NCBI GenBank assembly: GCA_013215945.1
Contig: JABSOM010000006.1
Coordinates: forward strand, 62,001-126,000
Origin: Campylobacteraceae bacterium
GTDB lineage: Bacteria > Campylobacterota > Campylobacteria > Campylobacterales > Arcobacteraceae
DNA: 64,000 bases
Direction: 5' to 3'
The translations under genes and the position numbers were made by a program. The notes under the pieces are model-generated. The model worked only from the letters and a program-made list of their open reading frames with translations, searched no databases and was not told the origin of the DNA. Of this stretch, positions 1-8,703 are shown in pieces (position 1 is the stretch's first letter; the number at the start of each line of letters is the position of its first letter).

Positions 1-603
1 TTTCCTGATACGGGTGGTTTTTTTGGAATTACGAATTCAAAGCGCGCAATTAAAACATTAGAAGATTTTAAAGGTATAAGAATTAGAACTATGACCTTGG
101 CTTCCCATCAAAAAATTCTAAATTCTTTAGGTGCACAAGCGTATCCTTTATCATGGGCTGAAGTATATTCAGGTTTACAAACAGGTGTAATTGATGGACA
201 AATGAATCCAATTCCAACAGTAAGTTTTGCCAAATTTTATGAAGTACAAAAGTACTTAACTGTAACAAATCATTTATTCACGCCTTATACTTTTACTATG
301 AATAAAAAATTCTATAAGTCTTTAAGTGAAGATGAAAAAAGAATTATAAACAGAGCTACAAAAGCTGGAATAATAGCAGGTCGTGGTGTTTCTTTAGCTA
401 TTGCTAATTCCGATTCAAGAGGTCTTGCTTTTTTATCTACAAAAATGGAAGTCACTTCCTTAAGTGCCAAAGAACTAAACAGAATGAGAGCAGTTTCACA
501 ACCCGCAGTAAAAAAACTTATTGAAGAAAAATACGATGCAAAAGCGAAAGAACTTTTAAGCGTATATATCCAAGAAGTAGACAAAGCAAATCAAAAATAC
601 TAA
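1..603 (+). CDS. TRAP transporter solute receptor, DctP family (C-terminal part)
   Basis: The reading frame is open from base 1, so the gene begins before the window; about 200 C-terminal residues are visible. The text fits a DctP-type periplasmic binding protein: an early 'FKGIRIRTM' stretch, which in this family carries the conserved arginine that binds the substrate carboxylate, then 'VIDGQMNPIPT' and a helical C-terminus. Full members are about 320-340 residues. The DctQ/DctM membrane subunits are not in the window and would have to lie upstream. A terminator-like hairpin follows at 611-645, so this closes its transcription unit. Family is secure from several motifs; the substrate (usually an organic or sugar acid) is not determinable here. 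Confidence 0.85.
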   Translation, partial: FPDTGGFFGITNSKRAIKTLEDFKGIRIRTMTLASHQKILNSLGAQAYPLSWAEVYSGLQTGVIDGQMNPIPTVSFAKFYEVQKYLTVTNHLFTPYTFTMNKKFYKSLSEDEKRIINRATKAGIIAGRGVSLAIANSDSRGLAFLSTKMEVTSLSAKELNRMRAVSQPAVKKLIEEKYDAKAKELLSVYIQEVDKANQKY

Positions 604-610
604 AAAGATT

Positions 611-645
611 AAAAAGAGGCATATCTTAAATGTGCTTCTTTTTTG
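611..645 (+). terminator. Intrinsic terminator after the DctP gene
   Basis: An A-rich arm ending GGCA (611-621) pairs with TGC-TTCTTTTT (633-644), with one G-T pair, and runs straight into a T tract. It sits 8 bases after the stop codon. Confidence 0.75.
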
Positions 646-717
646 CATAGCTTATCTCACAAAAACACTACTACCACTCTTTTTTTTAAATATTTCATAT
701 TTAAATAATTTAGGCTA

Positions 718-820
718 AATATATTTCAAAATGAAATATATTACTGATAATAATATTCATAACAATGAATAATAAAACAAAATGAATTCAAGTTTATTAT
801 TAAAAGTTTCAATTTGAAAC
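718..820. promoter_or_regulatory. Two matching palindromes (TTTCA-N3-TGAAA) upstream of the enolase-superfamily operon
   Basis: The 373-base gap 604-976 has no gene. It holds a palindrome at 718-742 (11-base arms AATATATTTCA and its complement, spacer AAA) and a second at 806-820 (GTTTCAATTTGAAAC). Both reduce to TTTCA-NNN-TGAAA. Two copies of one dyad about 80 bases apart, in front of a catabolic operon, look like operators for a regulator that is not encoded next to it. A weaker TTTCATATTTAAA lies just upstream. The first gene has a clear ribosome site (AAAGGA) before 977. No specific regulator can be named. Confidence 0.55.
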
Positions 821-976
821 ATAATTGATATTTAAAGCTTGAATTATTCAATAAATCTTTTTTTCTGCTAATTTAATGTCATAATTGAATATATATTTAC
901 AATCAGATATTCATTTAATACTTTTTCTTAAGTTAATATGAAATTTTGAACCTATATAATATTTTAAAGGATATTT

Positions 977-2122
977 ATGAAGAATAACAAAATCAAATCT
1001 TTTCATTTCACAGAAGTTATCGTACCCGCAAAAGAAGGCATGATATCAAGTAAGAGTATTAACAAACCCTTACATATGTTACCTGTGATAAAAAAAGCAA
1101 GTGATGGCTGGTCTGCACAGTTTGATGAACTTCCTAAACTAATTGTTCGAATGGAATTAGAAAATGGAATCATTGGTTTTGGTGAGTTCTATAGAGACCA
1201 TAACATGGACTTGGTTAAAAATATCGCACAATCCCTTATTGGTGTTGATTTAAGTGATTTGTCTTTAAGAAAACTTCCTATTGGTTTGTACAGAGAATAT
1301 GACGGTTTTGAGTGTTGTATTTGGGATGCTTATGCTAAATCACACGAATTAAGAGTGGTTGATTTATTAGGAGGGCCATTACAAGATAAAGTAAAAGTTG
1401 GTTCTTGGTCATCACATAGAGAAGTATCTGAAGTTGGAGCAGTTGCTAAAAATTTTGCAGATATGGGATATGACAGTATTAAGTTTAAAGCTGATTTAGA
1501 GGATGATGTAGTAGCAACATGTGAAGAGATTAAAAAAGCTGCTCCTAATATGACAGTAATTTTTGATCCCAATCAACGATGGGAAAATTTAGGTGAAACT
1601 AAAAAAATTGTAAGAGACTTAGAAAAAGTAGGAAATGTTTTTTGTTTAGAAGATCCTATGCCTTTTTGGATGATTCAAGATTATGCAAGTTTAAGAGAAT
1701 TCACAGATATAAAGATTGTTAGACATGTTTCTTTACCTTATATTTATCAAGGGCAGAGAATTCATGATGTAATTAATATTTTAAATCACAGATCAGCAGA
1801 TGGTTTTAACTTTAATGCAGGACTTGCAAAATTTCAACAACAAGATTTAATTGCAAATGCTGCAAATATGTATTCTTGGCATGGATCTGAAATTGATTTA
1901 GGTATTTTAGAAGCAATGTATATCCACCAAGTAAGTGCAACTCAAAATTGTATTTGGCCAAGTGATATTTTTGGAAGACTAATAAGAAGTCATGATTTAT
2001 TAAAAACACCACTAAGAATAGAAGCACCGTATGCTTATTTACCAGAAGGTTTAGGTTTGGGGATAGAACTTGATGAGGAGGCTATAGAATCATTTAAGAC
2101 CAATGAAGTATTTGTTTCATAA
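977..2122 (+). CDS. Mandelate racemase/muconate lactonizing-type enzyme (enolase superfamily)
   Basis: 381 residues, normal for the superfamily, whose members use Mg2+ to abstract a proton alpha to a carboxylate and then racemise, dehydrate or cycloisomerise. An N-terminal capping domain (about 1-130) is followed by the barrel. Visible active-site elements: the K-x-K pair K169/K171 in 'IKFKAD', metal ligand D197 in 'FDPNQRW', metal ligand E225 in 'CLEDP', and a late histidine in 'YSWHGSE'. The position after the sixth strand, normally an acidic metal ligand, reads 'IVRHVS' (H250), so the subfamily is not a textbook one. It is the first gene of an operon with a sugar importer, SDR, RidA-fusion, amidohydrolase and aldolase, which suggests a sugar-acid dehydratase or racemase. 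Superfamily secure, reaction unknown. Confidence 0.85.
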   Translation: MKNNKIKSFHFTEVIVPAKEGMISSKSINKPLHMLPVIKKASDGWSAQFDELPKLIVRMELENGIIGFGEFYRDHNMDLVKNIAQSLIGVDLSDLSLRKLPIGLYREYDGFECCIWDAYAKSHELRVVDLLGGPLQDKVKVGSWSSHREVSEVGAVAKNFADMGYDSIKFKADLEDDVVATCEEIKKAAPNMTVIFDPNQRWENLGETKKIVRDLEKVGNVFCLEDPMPFWMIQDYASLREFTDIKIVRHVSLPYIYQGQRIHDVINILNHRSADGFNFNAGLAKFQQQDLIANAANMYSWHGSEIDLGILEAMYIHQVSATQNCIWPSDIFGRLIRSHDLLKTPLRIEAPYAYLPEGLGLGIELDEEAIESFKTNEVFVS

Positions 2123-2132
2123 AATTGTTTAA

Positions 2133-2160
2133 GGATGTTTTTTTTGGCTAGTAAACATCC
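2133..2160 (+). terminator. Stem-loop between the enolase-family gene and the binding-protein gene
   Basis: GGATGTTT (2133-2140) pairs with AAACATCC (2153-2160) around a T-rich loop. No T tract follows, so it may be an mRNA-stabilising or partial-termination hairpin at the start of the 94-base gap. Confidence 0.4.
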
Positions 2161-2216
2161 CTCAGATTTTGTGATTGTTGACATTATTGTCGTATAATTA
2201 ATTAAAAAGGAAGATT

Positions 2217-3443
2217 ATGAAAAAAAGTATTTTAAAAGTATTAACTGGAGTTTGCGTTTTATCAACATTAACTTATGCTTCAACATTAAGAGTATCTGTT
2301 CCTGCATATGCAGACAGTACAAAACCTGCATTTGAAAAAATTGTTGCTGACTTTGAAAAAGAAAACCCAGGAATTGATGTTAAATTAGAAGTAGGTTCTT
2401 GGTCATCATGGCAACAAAAATTACAAACTGATTTTTTCTCTGGGGGAAATGCAGATTTAATTTATTCTACAAGAGCGTGGGTTCCTACTTACGCTGCTGC
2501 TAATAAAATTGTAGCTTTAGATTCATATCTTTCAGACAGTGATAAAGCACAATTTCCAGCATCACTTTTAGAAGCGGCTAAAGTAAATGGAAAATTATAT
2601 GCACTTCCTAGTGTAACATCTGCTAGAAACTTATATGTAAACTTAGATTTATTAAAAAAAGCAGGTGCTACAGTTCCTACTACATGGACCCAACTTCAAG
2701 AAACAGCTAAATTAGTATCTCAAAATACGGATGCGTATGGTTTCGGTATTCAAGGAAAAGAAGTTGAAATGGAAAAATATTTCTATTATGCTTTATGGAA
2801 CTTTGGTGGTTCAGTATTAGACAAAACAGTGGGTGGTACTAAGTCTGCTCTTAATTCAGACGCAGCGTTAAAAGCAGCCAATTTCTATAATGATTTAATT
2901 AAAAAGGGATATGCTCAAAAAAACGTAACCTCATATAACAGAGAAGATTTACAAGAATTATTCAAACAAGGTAAATTAGCAATGATGATTACTCATGGAG
3001 TATTAGCAGAGCAAATTTCAAGTGAAGGTCATAACATTAACTTTGTACAAACTGATGTACCAGGTATGGTTAAAGGTAAAAAAGGTATTACATTAGGTGT
3101 AATCGATGCTGTTCATTTATCTGAAAATTCTAAAAACAAAAAAGATGCTGTTAAGTTTTTAATGTTTTCTGTTAAACCTAAGTACCAAGCAGATTGGATT
3201 GCAAAAGCAAATCTTTTACCTGTAACAATTGAAGCTGGAAAAGATAAAGCTTTTGAAGCAAAACATTTACAAGCTATGATTTCAGCCGTTCCAAATGCTA
3301 AGTTTGCATTTATACATGCAAAATCAACAAAAATTATCGACATTTTAAGAAATGAATTACAAGCAATTTATTCTGGTAAAAAAACTCCGGAACAAGCGCT
3401 AAAAACAGCTCATAAAAAAATTAATAGAGCAGCAAGAAAATAG
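2217..3443 (+). CDS. Sugar ABC transporter periplasmic binding protein
   Basis: 408 residues of the solute-binding protein family 1 (MalE-like). A signal peptide covers about residues 1-21 (MKKS start, hydrophobic core, cleavage after 'TYA'), so it acts in the periplasm. Motifs such as 'ADLIYSTRAWVPTYA' and a late 'LPV' fit carbohydrate-binding members. Start at 2217 follows AAGGAAGA. It precedes two permeases by 2 bases, and the cognate ATPase is encoded three genes later with an SDR in between. Substrate unknown; the operon suggests a sugar, sugar acid or amino-sugar derivative. Confidence 0.9.
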   Translation: MKKSILKVLTGVCVLSTLTYASTLRVSVPAYADSTKPAFEKIVADFEKENPGIDVKLEVGSWSSWQQKLQTDFFSGGNADLIYSTRAWVPTYAAANKIVALDSYLSDSDKAQFPASLLEAAKVNGKLYALPSVTSARNLYVNLDLLKKAGATVPTTWTQLQETAKLVSQNTDAYGFGIQGKEVEMEKYFYYALWNFGGSVLDKTVGGTKSALNSDAALKAANFYNDLIKKGYAQKNVTSYNREDLQELFKQGKLAMMITHGVLAEQISSEGHNINFVQTDVPGMVKGKKGITLGVIDAVHLSENSKNKKDAVKFLMFSVKPKYQADWIAKANLLPVTIEAGKDKAFEAKHLQAMISAVPNAKFAFIHAKSTKIIDILRNELQAIYSGKKTPEQALKTAHKKINRAARK

Positions 3444-3445
3444 TT

Positions 3446-4315
3446 ATGAATAAAAAATCTTTAAAACCACTATTATATATAGCCCCAAGTTTTTTACTTG
3501 CATTTATTATTATTTCTTATCCGATTATTGATTTAATTAGATTATCTGTAAATGATGTAGGAACCTTTGGTGACTTAAACGGTTTTATTGGATTATTGAA
3601 TTATCAAGATGTATTTGAAGATGAATTGTTCTTTGAAGTATTATTAAGAACACTTTTTTGGACAGTAAGCGTAGTTTTAGGAACGGTAATTATTTCCGTT
3701 CCTATTGCTTTAGCACTTAACGAAGATTTTTATGGTAAAGGCATTGCTACTACTATTATTATGTTGCCATGGGCTATTTCTTTAGCTATGACAGCAGTAA
3801 TATGGAAGTGGATATTAAATCCAGAGTATGGAATGTTAAACAGCGTTCTTTTATCATTTGGTTTGATTGATGAAAATATAGGCTGGTTAGCAAATGCTAG
3901 TACTGCTTTTCCCATGCAAATTCTTATTGGAATTTTAGTTTCTATTCCTTTTACTATATCAATATTAATGGGTGGATTAACGTCAATTCCAAGAGATATA
4001 TATGAGGCTGCTTTTTTAGATGGAGCTTCATACTTTACTAGGTTAAGAACATTGACTTTACCTTTATTAAAACCATTTATAAACATAGCGATTGTTTTAA
4101 ATGTAATATATGTCTTTAATTCTTTTCCAATAATTTGGATTTTAACAGAAGGTGGACCTTCTAACTCTACAGATATTCTGCCTACTTATCTTTATAAGAT
4201 GGCATTTCAATATGGAGAGATTGGTTTAGCTGCTGCTGTTTCAATTATTATGTTGTCATTATTATTAATGTTTACCTTTATATATGCTTATGTAGCTATG
4301 AAAGAAAAGAAATGA
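3446..4315 (+). CDS. Sugar ABC transporter permease, MalF-type
   Basis: 289 residues with about six hydrophobic membrane segments. The cytoplasmic EAA loop that docks onto the ATPase is clear: 'EAAFLDGASYFTRLR' with the family G-A-S core. Starts 2 bases after the binding-protein stop and overlaps the next permease by 4 bases (ATGA), the usual translational coupling of paired permeases. Forms the channel with the 4312 product. Confidence 0.93.
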   Translation: MNKKSLKPLLYIAPSFLLAFIIISYPIIDLIRLSVNDVGTFGDLNGFIGLLNYQDVFEDELFFEVLLRTLFWTVSVVLGTVIISVPIALALNEDFYGKGIATTIIMLPWAISLAMTAVIWKWILNPEYGMLNSVLLSFGLIDENIGWLANASTAFPMQILIGILVSIPFTISILMGGLTSIPRDIYEAAFLDGASYFTRLRTLTLPLLKPFINIAIVLNVIYVFNSFPIIWILTEGGPSNSTDILPTYLYKMAFQYGEIGLAAAVSIIMLSLLLMFTFIYAYVAMKEKK

Positions 4316-5142
4316 AAAAGAAAAAAATAATTAGAACCATCATATGTTGGTTGGTATTACTTCCTGTAATGCTTACTGTTTTATTTCCCTTTGTTGTAAC
4401 AGTATTAACGGCTTTGAAACCAAGAAATGAATTAACACAAATTCCACCTAATTTTTTGCCAAGTGAGTTTCAATGGGGCAATTTTATTGAGGTTTGGCAA
4501 AATACAAATATTGCAAGCTCTTTGCTTAATTCCTTGTTCATAAGTACAGTAGCAACTATTATTGCTTTGGTGGTTGCAGCACCTTGTGCTTATGCTATGA
4601 CACGTTTTGATTTTAAAGGGAAAACAGCTTATAGATTCTTTTTACTAGTAACACAAATGTTATCTCCAATTGTTTTAGTACTTGGATTATTTAGATTAAT
4701 GGTGTATATGGGTGTTGTAGATTCACTTGGCTTTTTATCTGTTATTTATGCTGCTTTTAATATTGCCTTTTGTGTATGGATGCTTCAAAGTTATTTTGAA
4801 ACCATTCCTAAAGACTTGGAAGAATCAGCATGGATTGATGGTGCTAGTCGTTTTAGAAGTTTATTAACTATCTTCTTACCTCTTGCACTTCCTGCTGTTG
4901 TAATTGTTGCCATGTTTACTTTTGTAAACTCCTGGAATGAATTTATTATTGCTTTCTCTACATTAAGAGATAGTTCTTCTTATACCATTCAATTAGGAAT
5001 TATTGAGATGACGGGTTATTATTCAGTACGATGGGATTATATTATGGTTTCAGTAATTATTGCAACCATTCCAGTAGCAATATTATTTGCTTGGTTACAA
5101 AAACATTTAGTGGGCGGATTAACTTCTGGTTCCGTGAAATAA
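4312..5142 (+). CDS. Sugar ABC transporter permease, MalG-type
   Basis: 276 residues, about six membrane segments, with an EAA loop 'EESAWIDGASRFRSL' near residue 170. The short charged N-terminus and C-terminal 'GGLTSGSVK' are typical of MalG-like subunits. Overlaps the upstream permease by 4 bases. Partner of the 3446 permease; energised by the 5955 ATPase. Confidence 0.93.
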   Translation: MKKKKIIRTIICWLVLLPVMLTVLFPFVVTVLTALKPRNELTQIPPNFLPSEFQWGNFIEVWQNTNIASSLLNSLFISTVATIIALVVAAPCAYAMTRFDFKGKTAYRFFLLVTQMLSPIVLVLGLFRLMVYMGVVDSLGFLSVIYAAFNIAFCVWMLQSYFETIPKDLEESAWIDGASRFRSLLTIFLPLALPAVVIVAMFTFVNSWNEFIIAFSTLRDSSSYTIQLGIIEMTGYYSVRWDYIMVSVIIATIPVAILFAWLQKHLVGGLTSGSVK

Positions 5143-5155
5143 GTGAAGGAAAAAA

Positions 5156-5953
5156 ATGAGATTTAAAGATAAAGTTGTTGTTATTACAGGAGCTGCCGGT
5201 GAAATGGCGCAAGAGATGACACGTCAAGTTATAAAAGAAGGTGGTTTTGTAGTAACTCTTGGAGTAAGAGCGTCTACTTTAGACCCATTTTTAGATGATT
5301 TAAAAAAAGAAAATTTATTAGCATTTAAACGCGTAATTGCAAATATTTCTAATCAAGAAGAAATAGAAAATATTATAGAAGAAGTAATAAAAGAACACAA
5401 GAAAATTGATATTTTAATCAATCATGTAGGCGTTACTAAAGCAGAAAGTCTAAATACTACAAGTGTTCAATTATGGAAAGACGATATAGAAATTAATATA
5501 AATGGAACTTTTTATATTACCAATGCATGTTTAGTACATATGAAAAAAGCAAAACAAGGCAATATAATTACTATTGGTTCTGTAAATTCAGACCGCTGTG
5601 TTGGAAATCCTGCTTACAGTGCTTCTAAAGCTGCACTTGTTCAATATATGAATGCTATTGCAACTGAATATGGACAATATAATATTAGAGCAAATACAGT
5701 AAGTCCGGGCAGTGTAAGAACAAAAGCTTGGGATTTTAGAATAAAAAATAATCCAGAGACCTTTGATAATTTATTAAAATGGTATCCCTTAAAACGTATT
5801 GCAACACCTGCTTGTATTTCAAAAGCAACACTGTTTTTAGCAAGCGATGATGCATTTTGTATTTCAGGGGTTAATTTAAGAGTGGATGCAGGATTAAGTG
5901 CTGGGGTTGCACCTTTTGCAAAAGATATTACATCTGAAAGTTTTGGAGTATAG
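5156..5953 (+). CDS. Short-chain dehydrogenase/reductase (SDR)
   Basis: 265 residues. Classical SDR order: N-terminal nucleotide-binding fold, 'ILINHVG' where most members have NNAG, catalytic Ser in 'ITIGSVNS', Y-x-x-x-K as 'YSASK', then 'VSPGSVRT' and a C-terminal 'VDAGLSAG'. The glycine-rich loop is odd: it reads TGAAGEMA where the family has TG-x3-G-x-G, with the last two glycines replaced. It sits between the importer permeases and the ATPase, so it probably oxidises or reduces the imported sugar or its acid. Cofactor and substrate are not readable. Confidence 0.85.
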   Translation: MRFKDKVVVITGAAGEMAQEMTRQVIKEGGFVVTLGVRASTLDPFLDDLKKENLLAFKRVIANISNQEEIENIIEEVIKEHKKIDILINHVGVTKAESLNTTSVQLWKDDIEININGTFYITNACLVHMKKAKQGNIITIGSVNSDRCVGNPAYSASKAALVQYMNAIATEYGQYNIRANTVSPGSVRTKAWDFRIKNNPETFDNLLKWYPLKRIATPACISKATLFLASDDAFCISGVNLRVDAGLSAGVAPFAKDITSESFGV

Positions 5954-5954
5954 T

Positions 5955-7028
5955 ATGGGAACAATGGAATTAAAAAATATCAAAAAAGATTATGAAGGAG
6001 TACAAGTTCTTCATGGTATCAATGTAGATATTAAAGATGGTGAGTTTGTCGTTTTAATTGGTGAATCAGGATGTGGAAAATCTACACTCTTAAGAATGAT
6101 TTGTGGTTTAGAAGAAATTTCTTCTGGAGAGTTAATAATTGATGGGCAAGTAGCAAATGAAGTAAGCCCACAAAAAAGAGATATGTCTATGGTATTTCAA
6201 TCTTATGCTTTATATCCACATATGAGTGTATATGACAATATTGCTTATGGTTTAAGAATTTTAAAAATGCCAAAAGGTGAAATTGATCAAAAAGTAAGAG
6301 CCGCAGCAAAATTATTAAATATTGGTGATTATCTTGATAGATTACCTAAAAACCTCTCAGGGGGACAGAGACAAAGAGTTTCTATGGGAAGAGCAATTGT
6401 AAGAAAACCTAAGTTCTTTTTGTTTGATGAACCCTTATCAAATCTTGATGCAAAATTAAGAGTTGTAATGAGAAATGAAATCAAATCTTTACAAAAAAGA
6501 TTAAAAACAACCACTATTTATGTTACACATGATCAAGTAGAAGCGATGACAATGGCAGATAAAGTTGTATTAATGGACAAGGGATATGCCATTCAAATTG
6601 GAACTCCTGAAGATTTATACGACAGACCCAATTGTATTTTTACAGCTACCTTTTTAGGAAGTCCTAATATTTCACTTGTAAAAGGAAATGTAAAATTTGT
6701 GAAAAATATTCCTACTTTATTAACACAAGATGGTACCAGTTTTGCACTAAATCCGGAAACAAGTCTCAGTGAAAATCAAGAAATTATTTTAGGAATAAGA
6801 CCCAGAGATTTCCATTGTGTTAACAAAGACCAAGGTCTTAAAGTAAATATTAAAATTCATGAATATACAGGTGCCGAAAATGTGATATATGGACAAATCG
6901 GAGAAAACGAAATCAATATTGCATTTTCAAGAAAAGAAATATTCGATAAAAATAAAGATTTGTATGTTACGTATGATGTTAAAAAAACACATATATTTGA
7001 TTCTAAAACAGAAAAAATAATTAACTAA
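5955..7028 (+). CDS. Sugar ABC transporter ATPase, MalK/UgpC-type
   Basis: 357 residues from the chosen start. An upstream in-frame ATG at 5898 lies inside the SDR gene; the start at 5955 has GGAG six bases ahead and follows the SDR stop directly. Walker A 'GESGCGKSTLL', signature '[10 protein letters not shown]', Walker B 'FFLFDEPLSNLD' and switch histidine 'VTHDQVEAM' are all intact. A C-terminal TOBE-type regulatory domain contains 'GIRPRDF'. Cytoplasmic, works as a homodimer with the 3446/4312 permeases. Confidence 0.93.
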   Translation: MGTMELKNIKKDYEGVQVLHGINVDIKDGEFVVLIGESGCGKSTLLRMICGLEEISSGELIIDGQVANEVSPQKRDMSMVFQSYALYPHMSVYDNIAYGLRILKMPKGEIDQKVRAAAKLLNIGDYLDRLPKNLSGGQRQRVSMGRAIVRKPKFFLFDEPLSNLDAKLRVVMRNEIKSLQKRLKTTTIYVTHDQVEAMTMADKVVLMDKGYAIQIGTPEDLYDRPNCIFTATFLGSPNISLVKGNVKFVKNIPTLLTQDGTSFALNPETSLSENQEIILGIRPRDFHCVNKDQGLKVNIKIHEYTGAENVIYGQIGENEINIAFSRKEIFDKNKDLYVTYDVKKTHIFDSKTEKIIN

Positions 7029-7037
7029 AGGAAAAAT

Positions 7038-7931
7038 ATGGCCTATGATATAAACCCATTTTCAAAAAATGATAAAGACAGATACAGTATTTGGGAAAAA
7101 GTAGTAAGAATAGATATTGATGCATTTTTAGCACAAGACTGGTCTATGTGTGAAAAAGATTTTCACGAAGAAAACTTCATGGGAATAGATGCCAGAAAAA
7201 GTGCCAATCCAGATTCATGGTCTCTTACTTATGATTCATTAGAAACCTATAAAGAAGACTGGTTAAAACAAGCCGCTGATTTTGCTTCAAATGAATATAA
7301 AGAAGACAAAAGAGAAAGCTTATTTAATGCAACTACCTTAAGAGACATCGAAATAAAAGGCGAATCAGCTGTTTTACATAAAAAGTTTGATGGTGCTATT
7401 ACCAAACTTGATGGAACAGTAGAGCCCATTTTATGGCAAACACTTTATAAAATGCGAAAAATTAATGGGGATTGGAAAATTATTGGTTTTGTAGGTTATA
7501 TGCCAAATCCTATGGGAGCAAATACGGTAACAATTGCAGAAAAAAAACCTAATTTTTCTGTGCCTGCTGGTGCCTCACAACATAAAACTGCGGGTCCTTA
7601 TTCTCCTGTTTTAGTAGTTGAACCTTCTAAAATAGTTGTTATTTCTGGGCAAGCTCCTATTGATGTTGAAGGAAATGTCATAGGAGATACAATAGAAGAA
7701 CAAACAGAATTTACAATTAATGCCTGCAAAAAACAGTTAAATACAGCTGGCGTTGGTTTAGAAGATGTATTTAAAGTAAATGTTTGGCTTACCGACTTAG
7801 ATGAGTGGCCAAGATTTAATAAAGTTTATTCAAGCATGATGTGCGAACCTTATCCTGTACGAGCAGCTGTTCAAGCAGGATTGTTATATACCTTTAAAGT
7901 AGAAATTGAAATGTGGGCGGTAAAAAAATGA
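7038..7931 (+). CDS. Fusion protein: NTF2-like (SnoaL-type) domain plus RidA/YjgF domain
   Basis: 297 residues. Residues about 10-155 look like an NTF2-like alpha+beta domain (charged N-terminal helix, then 'AVLHKKFDG', 'LWQTLYKMRKINGDWKIIGFVGYM'). Residues about 172-297 are a RidA domain: 'VVISGQAPID', 'VFKVNVWLTD', 'YPVRAAVQAGL' with the substrate-carboxylate arginine (R275), and 'VEIEMWA' near the conserved glutamate. RidA proteins hydrolyse reactive enamine/imine intermediates to ketoacid and ammonia. RidA is normally a free protein of about 125 residues, so the fusion is unusual. In this operon it may handle an enamine produced from a nitrogen-bearing substrate. Domain assignment is firm for RidA, moderate for the N-terminus. 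Confidence 0.85.
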   Translation: MAYDINPFSKNDKDRYSIWEKVVRIDIDAFLAQDWSMCEKDFHEENFMGIDARKSANPDSWSLTYDSLETYKEDWLKQAADFASNEYKEDKRESLFNATTLRDIEIKGESAVLHKKFDGAITKLDGTVEPILWQTLYKMRKINGDWKIIGFVGYMPNPMGANTVTIAEKKPNFSVPAGASQHKTAGPYSPVLVVEPSKIVVISGQAPIDVEGNVIGDTIEEQTEFTINACKKQLNTAGVGLEDVFKVNVWLTDLDEWPRFNKVYSSMMCEPYPVRAAVQAGLLYTFKVEIEMWAVKK

Positions 7932-8695
7932 TTTGGAAACACTTAACTTCAAAAGAAATCGGAAATTTGGATAAAAGCATACCTGTTATTCTTCCAATTG
8001 GTGCAATTGAACAACATGGACCACATTTAAACGTGGAAACAGATACTTTGATTGCAGAATATTTTTGTCATGAATTAAATAAAGAGATTGAACAAGAGGT
8101 ATTGATTTTACCTCCTTTAGCTATTTGCTCCTCTGAACATCATATGGAGTTTCCAGGTACGTTAAGCGTATCTCATGAAACACTTATAGCTTATGTAAAA
8201 GATGTTTTAAGCTCAGTTTCTAGAAATGGTTTTAAAAATATTATTATTTTTAATGGCCATGGAGGAAATCAAGCTTGGGGTTCTGTTGTAGTTGAAAGTT
8301 TTGGAGTTAAAAATCCAGATTGTAATTTAGCCATTATGACTTGGTGGAAAATTGCTTCAAAAGAACTTTTTGATATTACTGAAACAGGATTATTTGGAGT
8401 AGGTCATGCTTGTGAATTTGAAACTTCTTTATTACAGTATATTGAAGGTAATAATGTAAGAGAAAAAGAAATTGTAAATGGTCCAGTTACCACTACTTTT
8501 GAGTGGGCAGCAGCTGATTTAATTAGAGGCTCACGTGCAATGTTACACAGATCTATGAAAGAATATACAAGCAATGGTATTTATGGAGATCCACGAGTAG
8601 CTTCAAAAGAAAAAGGAAAACGTATAGTAGATGCCGTAATGAAGCGTTTTGTACCTATGATAAAAGACATGAAAATGCCTTTAGAAAAGAAATAG
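7928..8695 (+). CDS. Creatininase-family amidohydrolase
   Basis: 255 residues from ATG 7928, which overlaps the upstream stop by 4 bases (ATGA); an in-frame ATG 15 bases earlier lies inside the RidA-fusion gene. Metal-site signature 'GAIEQHGPHL..ETDT' (E28, H30, D39), then 'NGHGGNQ' and the late glutamate in 'HACEFETS' match the creatininase/FAPy-deformylase family of metal-dependent cyclic-amide and formamide hydrolases. Its place between a RidA fusion and an RraA-type aldolase suggests opening of a lactam, amide or formamide during catabolism. The exact substrate is unknown. Confidence 0.88.
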   Translation: MIWKHLTSKEIGNLDKSIPVILPIGAIEQHGPHLNVETDTLIAEYFCHELNKEIEQEVLILPPLAICSSEHHMEFPGTLSVSHETLIAYVKDVLSSVSRNGFKNIIIFNGHGGNQAWGSVVVESFGVKNPDCNLAIMTWWKIASKELFDITETGLFGVGHACEFETSLLQYIEGNNVREKEIVNGPVTTTFEWAAADLIRGSRAMLHRSMKEYTSNGIYGDPRVASKEKGKRIVDAVMKRFVPMIKDMKMPLEKK

Positions 8696-8703
8696 GCTTT
8701 AGT

